Assembly (NCBI GenBank): GCA_022710245.1
Contig: JAKLHH010000409.1
Location: forward strand, 1 to 6,859
Direction: 5' to 3'
Source: Myxococcota bacterium
GTDB lineage: Bacteria > Myxococcota > Polyangia > GCA-2747355 > JAKLHH01
DNA length: 6,859 nt
A program made the translations under genes and the position numbers. The notes under the pieces were generated by a model. That model was not told the origin of the DNA. It worked only from the letters and a program-made list of their open reading frames with translations, and ran no database searches. This document shows positions 1 to 6,790 of this stretch, piece after piece. Positions within the stretch are counted from its first letter, which is position 1. Each line of letters starts with the position of its first letter.

Positions 1-320
1 CCCTTGCCGCCGCCGAGGGGGATGTCGACGACGGAGGTCTTCCAGGTCATCCAGGTCGCGAGCGCGCGCACGGTGTCGATCGTCTCGTCGGGGTGGAAGC
101 GGATGCCGCCCTTGGCCGGACCGCGCGCGTCGTTGTGCTGGACGCGGAAGCCGTGGAAGACCTCGACGCTGCCGTTGTCGCGCTTCACGGGGACGGTGAA
201 GTGCAGCTCGCGGCGCGGCCAGCGGAGGAACTCGCGCGTCCCTTGATCCAGACCAAGCTTCTCCGCAACGGCGTCAAACTGGGCCTGAGCCATTGCGAAC
301 GCGTTGAACACACGAGACAT
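1..320 (-). CDS. gdhA: Glu/Leu/Phe/Val dehydrogenase family protein (likely glutamate dehydrogenase), 5' part only
   Basis: The gene reads leftward from ATG at 320-318 and leaves the window after 106 complete codons. It would encode an NAD(P)-dependent enzyme interconverting glutamate and 2-oxoglutarate plus ammonia in the cytoplasm. Family members are usually 410-450 residues, so about a quarter is visible, all within the substrate-binding N-terminal domain. Seen: GPAKGGIRFHP around residues 67-77, the family's substrate-binding stretch, and IPLGGGK ending at Lys106, which fits the dehydrogenase active-site signature [LIV]-x2-G-G-[SAG]-K with the catalytic lysine. The start is supported by AGGAG on the minus strand (331-327), 6 nt before the ATG; a second in-frame Met at codon 10 lacks such a site. 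The gene is divergent from the suf operon. Family assignment is firm. Glutamate versus leucine or phenylalanine specificity cannot be decided because the C-terminal half is missing. Confidence 0.9.
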   Translation of the reverse strand, partial: MSRVFNAFAMAQAQFDAVAEKLGLDQGTREFLRWPRRELHFTVPVKRDNGSVEVFHGFRVQHNDARGPAKGGIRFHPDETIDTVRALATWMTWKTSVVDIPLGGGK

Positions 321-385
321 CTCGAACTCCTTTTGACAGGTGAGTGAACCTCGAGCGCGGAGCTTTCGCAGCCGCCGAGCCCGGT

Positions 386-413
386 CTTAGACCTCCGGCG
401 GGCCCTCTGGCAA
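386..413 (-). promoter_or_regulatory. Candidate promoter for the divergent dehydrogenase gene
   Basis: On the minus strand TTGCCA (413-408, 5 of 6 to the sigma70 -35 box) is followed after 16 nt by TCTAAG (391-386, 4 of 6 to TATAAT). This would start transcription near 379, giving an untranslated leader of about 60 nt. The -10 box lies inside an 11-bp palindrome GGTCTTAGACC (383-393), a possible operator. The match is modest and such boxes occur by chance, so this is only a candidate. Confidence 0.28.
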
Positions 414-480
414 GCCCAAAAAGAGCGCAAGTTCCCACCCCGGAACCGGGGAGAACGGCGCCGCAGGAGCGGGGAGTTCT

Positions 481-511
481 GCTACCGGAGCCGTTACTAT
501 CTGGCTGTAGC
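481..511. repeat. Bulged inverted repeat (possible stem-loop)
   Basis: GCTAC (481-485) pairs with GTAGC (507-511), and AGCC (489-492) pairs with GGCT (503-506). A 3-nt bulge (486-488) lies on one side and the loop is 10 nt (493-502). The result is 9 base pairs in a non-coding region. There is no T-run on either side, so it is not a standard intrinsic terminator. It could be an operator, an RNA element or chance. Confidence 0.35.
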
Positions 512-715
512 GCGGATCTGGCTCGCTGCCCGGCGCGGCGGGCGCCCTGCCGGATGGGTCCCGCACTTCGGGCGCGTCCTGCAAGCTCGCCCTTCGTCGC
601 GGAGCGCCGAGGTGCGAGCGGGGCGACTTCGTTGGTCGCGGCAGCCAGGCCCGACCGCCCAACCTGGGCGGCACCGCGACATCGTCTCCCGAGGCAGCAT
701 CCCCATGCAAACCCA

Positions 716-743
716 TTGACTTCCGGACATCTGCGGCTAGTCT
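716..743 (+). promoter_or_regulatory. Candidate sigma70-like promoter of the suf operon
   Basis: TTGACT (716-721) matches five of six bases of the -35 consensus and lies in a locally AT-richer patch of an otherwise GC-rich window. At 16 nt spacing comes TAGTCT (738-743), a weak -10 box. A second -10 candidate, TACGAT (749-754), is a better match but has no good -35 at 17 nt; GACA at 726-729 is the nearest. Either choice puts the start of transcription roughly at 750-761, about 100 nt before sufB. The -35 is reasonably convincing; the -10 is not fixed. Confidence 0.42.
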
Positions 744-758
744 ACAAATACGATAGAC
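740..758. promoter_or_regulatory. Inverted repeat at the suf promoter, possible operator
   Basis: GTCTA (740-744) and TAGAC (754-758) form a perfect 5-bp inverted repeat separated by 9 AT-rich bases. The half-site centres are 14 bp apart, a little over one helical turn, as expected for a dimeric winged-helix regulator. It overlaps or directly follows the promoter candidate, where a repressor would act. It does not match the E. coli IscR type 1 consensus (arms of opposite polarity) or the cyanobacterial SufR CAAC-N6-GTTG motif. Operator function is inferred from position and symmetry only. Confidence 0.3.
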
Positions 759-784
759 ATTGGACTGACAGGGGCAGCCCAATG
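758..784 (+). promoter_or_regulatory. Hairpin in the suf 5' leader
   Basis: CATTGG (758-763) pairs with CCAATG (779-784), and inside it CTG (765-767) pairs with CAG (775-777). One A-C mismatch (764/778) interrupts the stem and the loop is 7 nt (768-774). This would sit at or near the 5' end of the suf mRNA if transcription starts around 750-761. It may stabilise the transcript, regulate it, or act as a second operator in DNA. No T-run follows, so it is not a terminator. Confidence 0.33.
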
Positions 785-844
785 GGTCACGATACCAGCG
801 CCCGGCGTGAGCAGGATGGGATCGGTGGCGCGGCCGGGCGTCGC

Positions 845-854
845 AGAGGGCAGG
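845..854 (+). promoter_or_regulatory. Ribosome binding site that fixes the sufB start
   Basis: AGAGGGCAGG is purine-rich and complementary in part to the 3' end of 16S rRNA. AGAGGG is 7 nt before ATG 858, and GCAGG is 6 nt before the adjacent ATG 861. The upstream in-frame GTG at 807 and ATG at 816 have no properly spaced site, so the longer open frame should not be used. Confidence 0.6.
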
Positions 855-857
855 TGC

Positions 858-2276
858 ATGATGGAGCGAAGCAACGAGGCGGCGGTCGATCTCCAGCAGA
901 GCTACCGCGAGCGGTGGGGCTGGCACGACCCGGAGCGCTACGTCTTCAAGCCGAAGCGCGGCCTGTCGCGCGAGGTGGTGGAGGAGATCTCGTGGCTCAA
1001 GTCGGAGCCCGACTGGATGCGGAGCTTCCGGCTGAAGGCGCTGGAGCGCTTCGAGCGCAAGCCGCTGCCCACCTGGGGCGCGGACCTGTCGACGATCGAC
1101 TTCCAGAACATCTTCTACTTCCTCCGCGCGACCGATCGCCCCGGGCGCAGCTGGGACGACGTGCCGGACTCGATCAAGACCACCTTCGACCGGCTCGGCA
1201 TCCCCGAGGCAGAGCGCAAGCACCTCGCCGGCGTCTCGGCCCAGTACGAGTCCGAGGTCGTCTACCACCAGGTCAAGCAGGAGCTCTCCTCGCGCGGCGT
1301 CATCTTCACCGACATGGACACCGCGCTGCGCGAGCACCCGGAGCTGCTGCGCCGCTACTTCGCCACGGTGATCCCGCCCGGCGACAACAAGCTCGCCGCG
1401 CTGAACTCCGCGACCTGGTCGGGCGGCTCCTTCATCTACGTGCCGAAGGGCGTCCGGGTCGAGGTGCCGCTGCAGGCCTACTTCCGCATCAACGCGGAGA
1501 ACGTCGGGCAGTTCGAGCGCACGCTGATCATCGCCGACGAGGGCTCCTTCGTGCACTACGTCGAGGGCTGCACCGCCCCGGTCTACTCCTCGGACTCGCT
1601 GCACGCCGCGGTGGTGGAGCTGATCGCGCTGCCGCACTCGCGCATCCGCTACACCACGATCCAGAACTGGTCCTCGAACGTCTACAACCTGGTCACCAAG
1701 CGCGCGCTCGCGCACGAGGGCGCGGTGGTGGAGTGGGTCGACGGGAACCTCGGCTCGCGGATCACCATGAAGTACCCGGCGGTGGTGCTCGCCGGCCGCA
1801 AGGCGCACGGCGAGGTCCTCTCGCTCGCGCTCGCCGGCGCCGGCCAGCACCAGGACACGGGCGCCAAGATGACTCACCTGGCACCGGAGACCTCGTCGAT
1901 GATCGTCTCCAAGTCGATCTCCAAGGACGGCGGGCGCACCTCGTACCGCGGGCTCGTGCGCGTCGCGCCCGGCGCCACCGGCGTCCGCTCCAACGTGCGC
2001 TGCGACGCGCTCCTCATCGACGAGGCGTCGCGCTCCGACACCTACCCGTACATGGACATCCAGGAGCACGGCGCGCAGATCGGCCACGAGGCCACCGTCG
2101 CCCGCATCGGCGACGAGCAGCTCTTCTACCTGAGGAGCCGCGGCATCCCCGAGGCGGAGGCCGCGGCGATGATCGTGCGCGGCTTCATCGAGCCGATCAC
2201 GAAGCAGCTGCCGATGGAGTACGCGGTGGAGCTGAACCGCCTGATCGAGCTGCAGATGGACGGGTCCGTCGGATGA
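858..2276 (+). CDS. sufB: Fe-S cluster scaffold protein SufB
   Basis: SufB is the core scaffold subunit of the cytosolic SufBC2D complex. It receives persulfide sulfur and builds the cluster at its interface with SufD. The 472-residue product is close to the family's usual 465-495. The N-terminal part (about 1-130) has the typical [11 protein letters not shown] segment near residue 130. The rest is the beta-helix core, with [18 protein letters not shown] and EGCTAP; that Cys238 matches the sulfur-accepting cysteine of E. coli SufB (C254). Near the C-terminus are RCD with Cys382 (E. coli C405) and HEAT with His410/Glu411 (E. coli H433/E434), the proposed cluster-assembly residues. The N-terminal CxxC-type cysteine motif of E. 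coli SufB is absent, as in the Bacillus-type proteins. The start is one of two tandem ATG codons (858/861), chosen for the preceding purine-rich site. The stop overlaps the sufD start by ATGA, implying translational coupling. Confidence 0.97.
   Translation: MMERSNEAAVDLQQSYRERWGWHDPERYVFKPKRGLSREVVEEISWLKSEPDWMRSFRLKALERFERKPLPTWGADLSTIDFQNIFYFLRATDRPGRSWDDVPDSIKTTFDRLGIPEAERKHLAGVSAQYESEVVYHQVKQELSSRGVIFTDMDTALREHPELLRRYFATVIPPGDNKLAALNSATWSGGSFIYVPKGVRVEVPLQAYFRINAENVGQFERTLIIADEGSFVHYVEGCTAPVYSSDSLHAAVVELIALPHSRIRYTTIQNWSSNVYNLVTKRALAHEGAVVEWVDGNLGSRITMKYPAVVLAGRKAHGEVLSLALAGAGQHQDTGAKMTHLAPETSSMIVSKSISKDGGRTSYRGLVRVAPGATGVRSNVRCDALLIDEASRSDTYPYMDIQEHGAQIGHEATVARIGDEQLFYLRSRGIPEAEAAAMIVRGFIEPITKQLPMEYAVELNRLIELQMDGSVG
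2115..2132 (+). repeat. 18-bp exact repeat shared by sufB and sufD (copy 1)
   Basis: The 18 bases encoding EQLFYL in the SufB C-terminal motif are identical to 3437-3454 in sufD. The two genes are ancient paralogues and this is their most conserved C-terminal block. The nucleotide identity is probably the result of protein conservation plus strong codon bias rather than recent duplication. Confidence 0.85.
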
Positions 2277-3625
2277 GCGCCGCCGTCTCCACGAACGACG
2301 CCGTCCTCCACGGCGCCTGGGCGACGGAGCTCGACGCGCTGATCGCGCGCGGGCCCGACTGGCTCGCCACCGTCCGGCGGGCCGCCTGGGGGCGCGCGCA
2401 GGGCCTCGGGCTCCCGCGCGCGAGCGAGGAGCGGTGGCGCTTCAGCGACCTCTCGCGCCTCGACCCGGGCCGCTTCTCCCCGCCTCCGCCTGGCGAGGCG
2501 CCCGGAGCGCTCCCGGCGAGCGCGCGTGAGCTGGTGAGCGGCCTGCAGGCCGCGGGCCGCGCGATCAGCCTCGACGGCGCCCCGCTCGAGGTCTCCCTCG
2601 ACGAGGAGGCGCGCGCCGCCGGCGTGACCCTCTGCGAGCTCTCCGAGGCCGCGGCGCGGTTTCCGGCGCTCGTTCGCGAGCACCTCGGCGCGCTGCACCA
2701 CGGCGAGGACCTCTTCGACGCCTGCAGCCTCGCGCTCCACCGCGGCGGCTGGTTCCTGCGCGTGCCCGCCGGGTCCCGGCTGCGCGCGCCCATCGCGCTC
2801 CTCTCGGCGCTCACCCGGCCGGGCCTGGCGCCGGCGCGGAACCTCTGCGTGGTCGAGGCGGGCGCGCGGCTGGTCCTCGACGAGCTGCAGGCGGGCGGCG
2901 ACGAGCTCGCCGCGCCTGCGCTGGCGCTGCCGACGACGGAGCTCTTCGTCGGCGAGGGCGCCTGGGTCGGCTGGGCGAGCTGGCAGGGCTGGGGCGCGCG
3001 CGTCCGCCACCTCGGCCGCCTCCACGCGCGGCTGGCGCAGGGCGCGCACCTCGAGTCGCTGCTCGTCACGCTCGGCGGCGAGCTCTCGCGCACCTCGCTC
3101 GAGGTGGAGCTCCTCGGCGAGGGCGCGCGGAGCGACCTCCTCGGCCTCTACTTCCCCACCGGCGAGCAGCGCTTCGAGCACTGGACGGTGCAGCAGCACA
3201 CGGCGCCGCACACGAGCTCGGACCTGCTCTACCGCGGCGTGCTCGACGATCAGGCGAGGGCGCTCTACTACGGGACCATCCGGGTCGCGCCGGGCGCGCG
3301 ACGGACCGACGCCTACCAGGCCAATCGCAACCTGCTGCTCTCCTCGGGCGCGAAGGCGGAGACCAACCCGCAGCTCGAGATCGCCAACAATGACGTGCGC
3401 TGCACCCACGGCGCCACCGTCGGGCCGCTGGAGGAGGAGCAGCTCTTCTACCTGCGCTCGCGCGGGCTCTCGCGCGCCGCGGCCGAGCGGCTCCTGGTCG
3501 CCGGCTTCTTCGGCGGGCTCGTGGAGCGCACGGCCTGGGCGCGGCTGGGCGAGCCGCTGCAGGCGGCCATCGCGGCCAAGCTGGCGCCGCGGCAGATCCT
3601 GACCCCGGCCGGGGAACGGCGATGA
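2273..3625 (+). CDS. sufD: Fe-S cluster assembly protein SufD
   Basis: SufD is the SufB paralogue that completes the SufBC2D scaffold and is needed for iron acquisition and cluster formation at the SufB-SufD interface. The 450-residue product is slightly longer than E. coli SufD (423). The N-terminal helical part (about 10-60) carries [11 protein letters not shown], the form of the RxxEEWRYTDL motif typical of SufD. A less conserved stretch follows, then the beta-helix core. The C-terminal half has [20 protein letters not shown], in which Cys377 and His379 match E. coli SufD C358 and H360, then [12 protein letters not shown], a copy of the SufB C-terminal motif. The start ATG overlaps the sufB stop and has only a weak Shine-Dalgarno site, so coupling to sufB translation is likely. 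The same frame stays open far upstream (from 344), but that extension lies in sufB and in non-coding DNA and is not part of the gene. Confidence 0.96.
   Translation: MSAAVSTNDAVLHGAWATELDALIARGPDWLATVRRAAWGRAQGLGLPRASEERWRFSDLSRLDPGRFSPPPPGEAPGALPASARELVSGLQAAGRAISLDGAPLEVSLDEEARAAGVTLCELSEAAARFPALVREHLGALHHGEDLFDACSLALHRGGWFLRVPAGSRLRAPIALLSALTRPGLAPARNLCVVEAGARLVLDELQAGGDELAAPALALPTTELFVGEGAWVGWASWQGWGARVRHLGRLHARLAQGAHLESLLVTLGGELSRTSLEVELLGEGARSDLLGLYFPTGEQRFEHWTVQQHTAPHTSSDLLYRGVLDDQARALYYGTIRVAPGARRTDAYQANRNLLLSSGAKAETNPQLEIANNDVRCTHGATVGPLEEEQLFYLRSRGLSRAAAERLLVAGFFGGLVERTAWARLGEPLQAAIAAKLAPRQILTPAGERR
3437..3454 (+). repeat. 18-bp exact repeat shared by sufB and sufD (copy 2)
   Basis: This is the sufD partner of the sufB repeat at 2115-2132, in the same relative place near the protein C-terminus and in direct orientation about 1.3 kb away. 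Homologous recombination between the copies would delete much of sufD, but 18 bp is short for that. Confidence 0.85.
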
Positions 3626-3942
3626 CCACGTTCGTGCGCGTGGCGCGCCTCGCCGAGCTGCCCGAGGGTGAGCCGGTGCGCTGCGAGGCGCGGGGCGAGC
3701 CCGTCGGGCTGCTCCGCCGAGGCGGCGAGGTCCTCGCCTTCGCGGATCGCTGCACGCACGAGGAGGCGAGCCTCTGCGAGGGGTTCGTGGAGGGCTTCAC
3801 CATCGAGTGCCCGCTGCACGGGGCCTCGTTCGATCTGCGCACCGGCAAGGCGCTCTCGCTGCCGGCCACGCGCGACCTGCGCACCTACCCCGTCCGCCTC
3901 GAGGGCGGCGAGGTGAGCGTGGGCCTGACCGAGGGAGAGTGA
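3622..3942 (+). CDS. Rieske [2Fe-2S] ferredoxin-like protein of the suf operon
   Basis: A 106-residue cytosolic Rieske-type protein with no signal peptide or membrane segment. Its two ligand pairs are intact: Cys44-x-His46 and, 16 residues later, Cys63-x2-His66 (CTH...CPLHG), followed by ASFDLRTGKAL as in small ferredoxins of ring-hydroxylating dioxygenase systems and the NirD family. Two more cysteines (21, 52) lie outside the motif. It overlaps the sufD stop by ATGA and has GGGGA (3611-3615) 6 nt before its start; sufC begins 1 nt after its stop. It is therefore locked into the operon rather than inserted. Rieske genes between sufD and sufC are known in actinobacterial suf operons, where their role is not established. 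Electron donation to cluster assembly or persulfide reduction is an inference. No oxygenase subunit lies nearby, so a classical dioxygenase role is unlikely. Confidence 0.92.
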   Translation: MTTFVRVARLAELPEGEPVRCEARGEPVGLLRRGGEVLAFADRCTHEEASLCEGFVEGFTIECPLHGASFDLRTGKALSLPATRDLRTYPVRLEGGEVSVGLTEGE

Positions 3943-3943
3943 G

Positions 3944-4728
<785 letters not shown>

Positions 4729-4732
<4 letters not shown>

Positions 4733-6006
4733 GGAGCACTGCGTTGGCGAGCACGCCCCACGGCTTCGAGCTGCGGCGGGCCCGGGCCGAGTTCCCGGTC
4801 CTCGCCCGCCAGGCGGGCGGGCAGCCGCTCGTCTACCTCGACTCCGCCGCCACCACGCAGACCCCGCGCCCGGTGCTCGCGGCGATGAACGAGTACTACG
4901 AGCGCTTCCGCGCCAACGTCCACCGCGGCGACTACTCCCTGGCGGTGGAGGCCACCGCGGCCTACGAGGCGGCGCGCGATCGCGTGGCCGCCTTCCTCGG
5001 CGCGCCGGAGCGCGAGGGGGTCGTCTTCACCCGCGGCTGCACCGAGGCGATCAACCTGGTCGCCCACGCCTGGGCCAGGCGTCACCTGCGCCCGGGCGAC
5101 GAGATCCTGCTCAGCGTCCTCGAGCACCACTCGAACCTGGTCCCCTGGCAGCTCGCGGCGCGCGCCACCGGCGCCCGGCTGCGCTTCCTCCAGCTCGACG
5201 GCGAGGGGCGCCTGCGCCTCGAGCAGCTGCCCGCGCTGGTCACGCCGACGACGCGCCTCATCGCGGTCAGCGCCATGTCGAACGTGCTCGGCAGCGTCAC
5301 CGACCTGCAGCCGATCGCGGACGCCGCGCGCGGCGTGGGCGCGCTGCTCCTGGTCGACGCGGCGCAGCTCGCCGCGCACGCGCCGCTCGACGCGGGCGCC
5401 CTCGGCGCGGACTTCGTCGCCCTCTCCGGGCACAAGCTCCTCGGCCCGACCGGGATCGGCGCGCTGGTCGCGCGCCGCGAGCTCCTCGAGGAGATGGACC
5501 CCTTCCTCGCCGGGGGCGAGATGATCCGCGACGTCACCCTCGAGGACGCGACCTGGGCCGACCCGCCGTACAAGTTCGAGGCCGGGACGCCGCCCGTCGC
5601 CGAGGCGATCGGCCTCGGCGCCGCGATCCGGCACCTCGAGGAGGTCGGCTGGGAGGCGATCCGCGCCCAGGAGACGCGGCTCGTCACGCGCGGGCTCGCG
5701 GTCCTGCGGAGCGTGCCTGGCCTGCGGCTCCACGGGCCCTCCACCCCCGAGCGGCGCGGGGCGACCTTCGCGTTCAACCTCTTCGACCGCCGCGGCGAGC
5801 TGATCCACCCGCACGACGTCGGCACCCTCCTCGGCGCCGAGGGGATCGCGATCCGCGCCGGCCACCACTGCGCCAAGCCGCTGATGCGGGAGCTCGGCGT
5901 CCCCGCCACCTGTCGCGCCTCCTGCTGCTACTACAACAGCGAGGAGGAGCTCGCCGCGCTCGGCGAGGCGCTGGAGCGGGCGCGCGCGTTCTTCGATCGG
6001 AGCTGA
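4729..6006 (+). CDS. sufS: Cysteine desulfurase SufS (PLP-dependent, group II)
   Basis: SufS removes sulfur from L-cysteine, giving alanine and an enzyme-bound persulfide for transfer to SufU. The product is 425 residues from GTG 4729, or 420 from TTG 4744; the family is about 405-420. Seen: YLDSAATTQTP near residue 37 (class V aminotransferase N-terminus), NVHRGDYSLA near 64, LEHHSNLVPWQ near 134, the PLP lysine in SGHKLLGPTG (Lys236), and the persulfide cysteine in RAGHHCAKPLM (Cys381). The region around Cys381 has no long insertion, as expected of SufS rather than IscS. After it comes ATCRASCCYYN, with an extra Cys395 (shared with E. coli SufS) and an adjacent pair Cys399-Cys400. The start is uncertain: GTG 4729 overlaps the sufC stop, but TTG 4744 has a better placed GAGGAG. 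Numbering here uses GTG. Confidence 0.96.
4731..4736 (+). promoter_or_regulatory. Ribosome binding site favouring a TTG start for sufS
   Basis: GAGGAG lies 7 nt before TTG 4744, which is in frame with sufS and would remove five residues (numbering -5). A second GAGGAG at 4712-4717 lies 11 nt before GTG 4729, a rather long gap. Start choice is therefore between a coupled GTG and a well-spaced but rarer TTG. Both encode the whole enzyme. Confidence 0.45.
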
Positions 6007-6008
6007 CC

Positions 6009-6482
6009 GTGTCCGTCGACGAGCTCTACCAGGAGATCATCCTCGACCACTACCGCGCCCCGCGGAACAAGCGGCCAGCCGGCGCGGGCGGGGTCCGCGT
6101 CCACCACGACAACCCGCTCTGCGGCGACGAGCTCGACCTCCGGCTCGAGCTCGCGGACGGGCGGGTGAAGGAGGTCAGCTTCGACGGCCACGGCTGCGCC
6201 ATCTCGCAGGCCTCCGCCTCGATGATGACCGAGGCGGTCGCTGGCAAGAGCGTCGAGGAGGCGCTGGCGCTGATCGAGGTGATGCGCCAGATGATGCACG
6301 GCGCGCGTCCGGTCACCAGCGAGGCGCTCGGCGACCTGGCGGCGCTGGAGGGCGTGCAGCGCTTCCCGGTGCGCGTGAAGTGCGCGCTCCTCGGCTGGAT
6401 GGCGCTCCGGGACGCGCTCACGCGTTCGCGGGCGCAGGCGGTGCCCGCTCCCGGCGCGAGCGCCCAGGGAGGTGGAGCATGA
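6009..6482 (+). CDS. sufU: SufU sulfur-transfer protein
   Basis: SufU belongs to the IscU/NifU-N fold but works as the zinc-bound sulfur acceptor of SufS. The product is 157 residues (B. subtilis SufU is about 147), with a low-complexity Ala/Pro/Gly-rich C-terminal tail of roughly 20. Key residues are present: Cys38 and Asp40 in NPLCGDE, Cys63 in GHGCAISQAS, and Cys125 in RVKCALL, equivalent to B. subtilis C41, D43, C66 and C128. The stretch between the second and third cysteine is long (62 residues), as in SufU and unlike IscU, and the LPPVK chaperone-binding motif of IscU is missing. The start is GTG 6009, two nt after the sufS stop, with GGAG (5999-6002) 6 nt before it. The much longer open frame extending upstream to 4605 runs across sufS out of frame and is not real coding sequence. 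The stop overlaps sufT by ATGA. Confidence 0.95.
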   Translation: MSVDELYQEIILDHYRAPRNKRPAGAGGVRVHHDNPLCGDELDLRLELADGRVKEVSFDGHGCAISQASASMMTEAVAGKSVEEALALIEVMRQMMHGARPVTSEALGDLAALEGVQRFPVRVKCALLGWMALRDALTRSRAQAVPAPGASAQGGGA

Positions 6483-6790
6483 GCATCAATCAGGGCGACC
6501 TCTGGGAGGCGCTCCGCTTCGTGGAGGACCCCGACCTCGGCATCGACATCCTCAACCTCGGGCTGGTCTACGAGCTCAAGCTCGACGGCCCGCTGGTGCG
6601 CGTGCGGATGACCCTCACCACGATGGGCTGCCCGGCCGCGGAGTTCCTCGAGCACCAGGTCAAGGAGGCGGTGGGCTCGGTGGAGGGCGTCGAGGGGGTG
6701 GAGGTGGAGTGGACCTTCGACCCGCCCTGGAGCCCCGAGCTCATCACCGAGGAGGGGCGGGACATGCTGATCGCGATGGGGTACCTCTAG
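6479..6790 (+). CDS. sufT: SufT, DUF59/MIP18-family Fe-S maturation protein
   Basis: SufT proteins are small cytosolic DUF59 (MIP18/PaaD-like) factors that help mature Fe-S proteins. They often sit as the last gene of suf operons. The 103-residue product is nearly all DUF59: DPDLGIDILNLGLVYEL (17-33), with the family's D-P-E/D-x-G-x-x-I-x-x-L-G-L-V-Y pattern, and MTLTTMGCP (44-52) containing the conserved Cys51. The C-terminal FDPPWSPELITEEGRDMLIAMGYL matches the usual end of the family. It starts in the ATGA overlap with sufU and is preceded by a strong purine stretch, GGGAGGTGGAG. The same frame opens earlier, at 6380, but those codons lie within sufU and add no family sequence, so ATG 6479 is preferred. 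PaaD or a metal-sulfur maturase of another pathway is ruled out mainly by context. Confidence 0.94.
   Translation: MSINQGDLWEALRFVEDPDLGIDILNLGLVYELKLDGPLVRVRMTLTTMGCPAAEFLEHQVKEAVGSVEGVEGVEVEWTFDPPWSPELITEEGRDMLIAMGYL

Larger units (their letters stand above)
321..857. other. Divergent intergenic region between gdhA and sufB
   Basis: About 537 nt separate the two divergent start codons. I see no convincing protein gene here. Open frames that cross it are stop-free extensions of sufD or antisense frames typical of GC-rich DNA, with no start/RBS support and Arg/Ala/Pro/Gly-rich translations. It contains the minus-strand RBS of gdhA (327-331), a weak gdhA promoter (386-413), a bulged stem-loop (481-511), and an AT-richer zone from about 711 to 768 that holds the suf promoter/operator candidates. 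The stretch 520-700 shows nothing I can name. Confidence 0.8.

Noticed and set aside
333..338. TTGACA on the + strand just upstream of gdhA
   Set aside because: No -10 box at 16-18 nt, and the bases belong to the gdhA ribosome binding site and leader on the other strand.
497..730. Possible 77-residue minus-strand small protein in the intergenic region
   Set aside because: Arg/Pro/Ser/Cys-rich composition with no start-site support or recognisable motif; it also covers the suf -35 box.
807..857. 17-residue N-terminal extension of SufB from GTG 807
   Set aside because: No Shine-Dalgarno before GTG 807, residues do not resemble SufB N-termini, and ATG 858/861 is well supported.
387..2087. Minus-strand open frame of 566 codons opposite sufB
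   Set aside because: It lies antisense to a clear sufB with matching codon phase, has an Arg/Val/Asp/Gly-rich translation without a recognisable domain, and is a usual by-product of GC-rich coding DNA.
344..2272. Stop-free extension upstream of sufD in the same frame (would give a 1093-residue protein)
   Set aside because: The extension overlaps sufB out of frame and is low-complexity Arg/Ala/Gly/Pro; SufD similarity begins only after ATG 2273.
2126..3409. Minus-strand open frame of 427 codons opposite sufD
   Set aside because: Antisense to sufD; the translation is dominated by Arg, Ala, Glu and Leu and shows no family motif.
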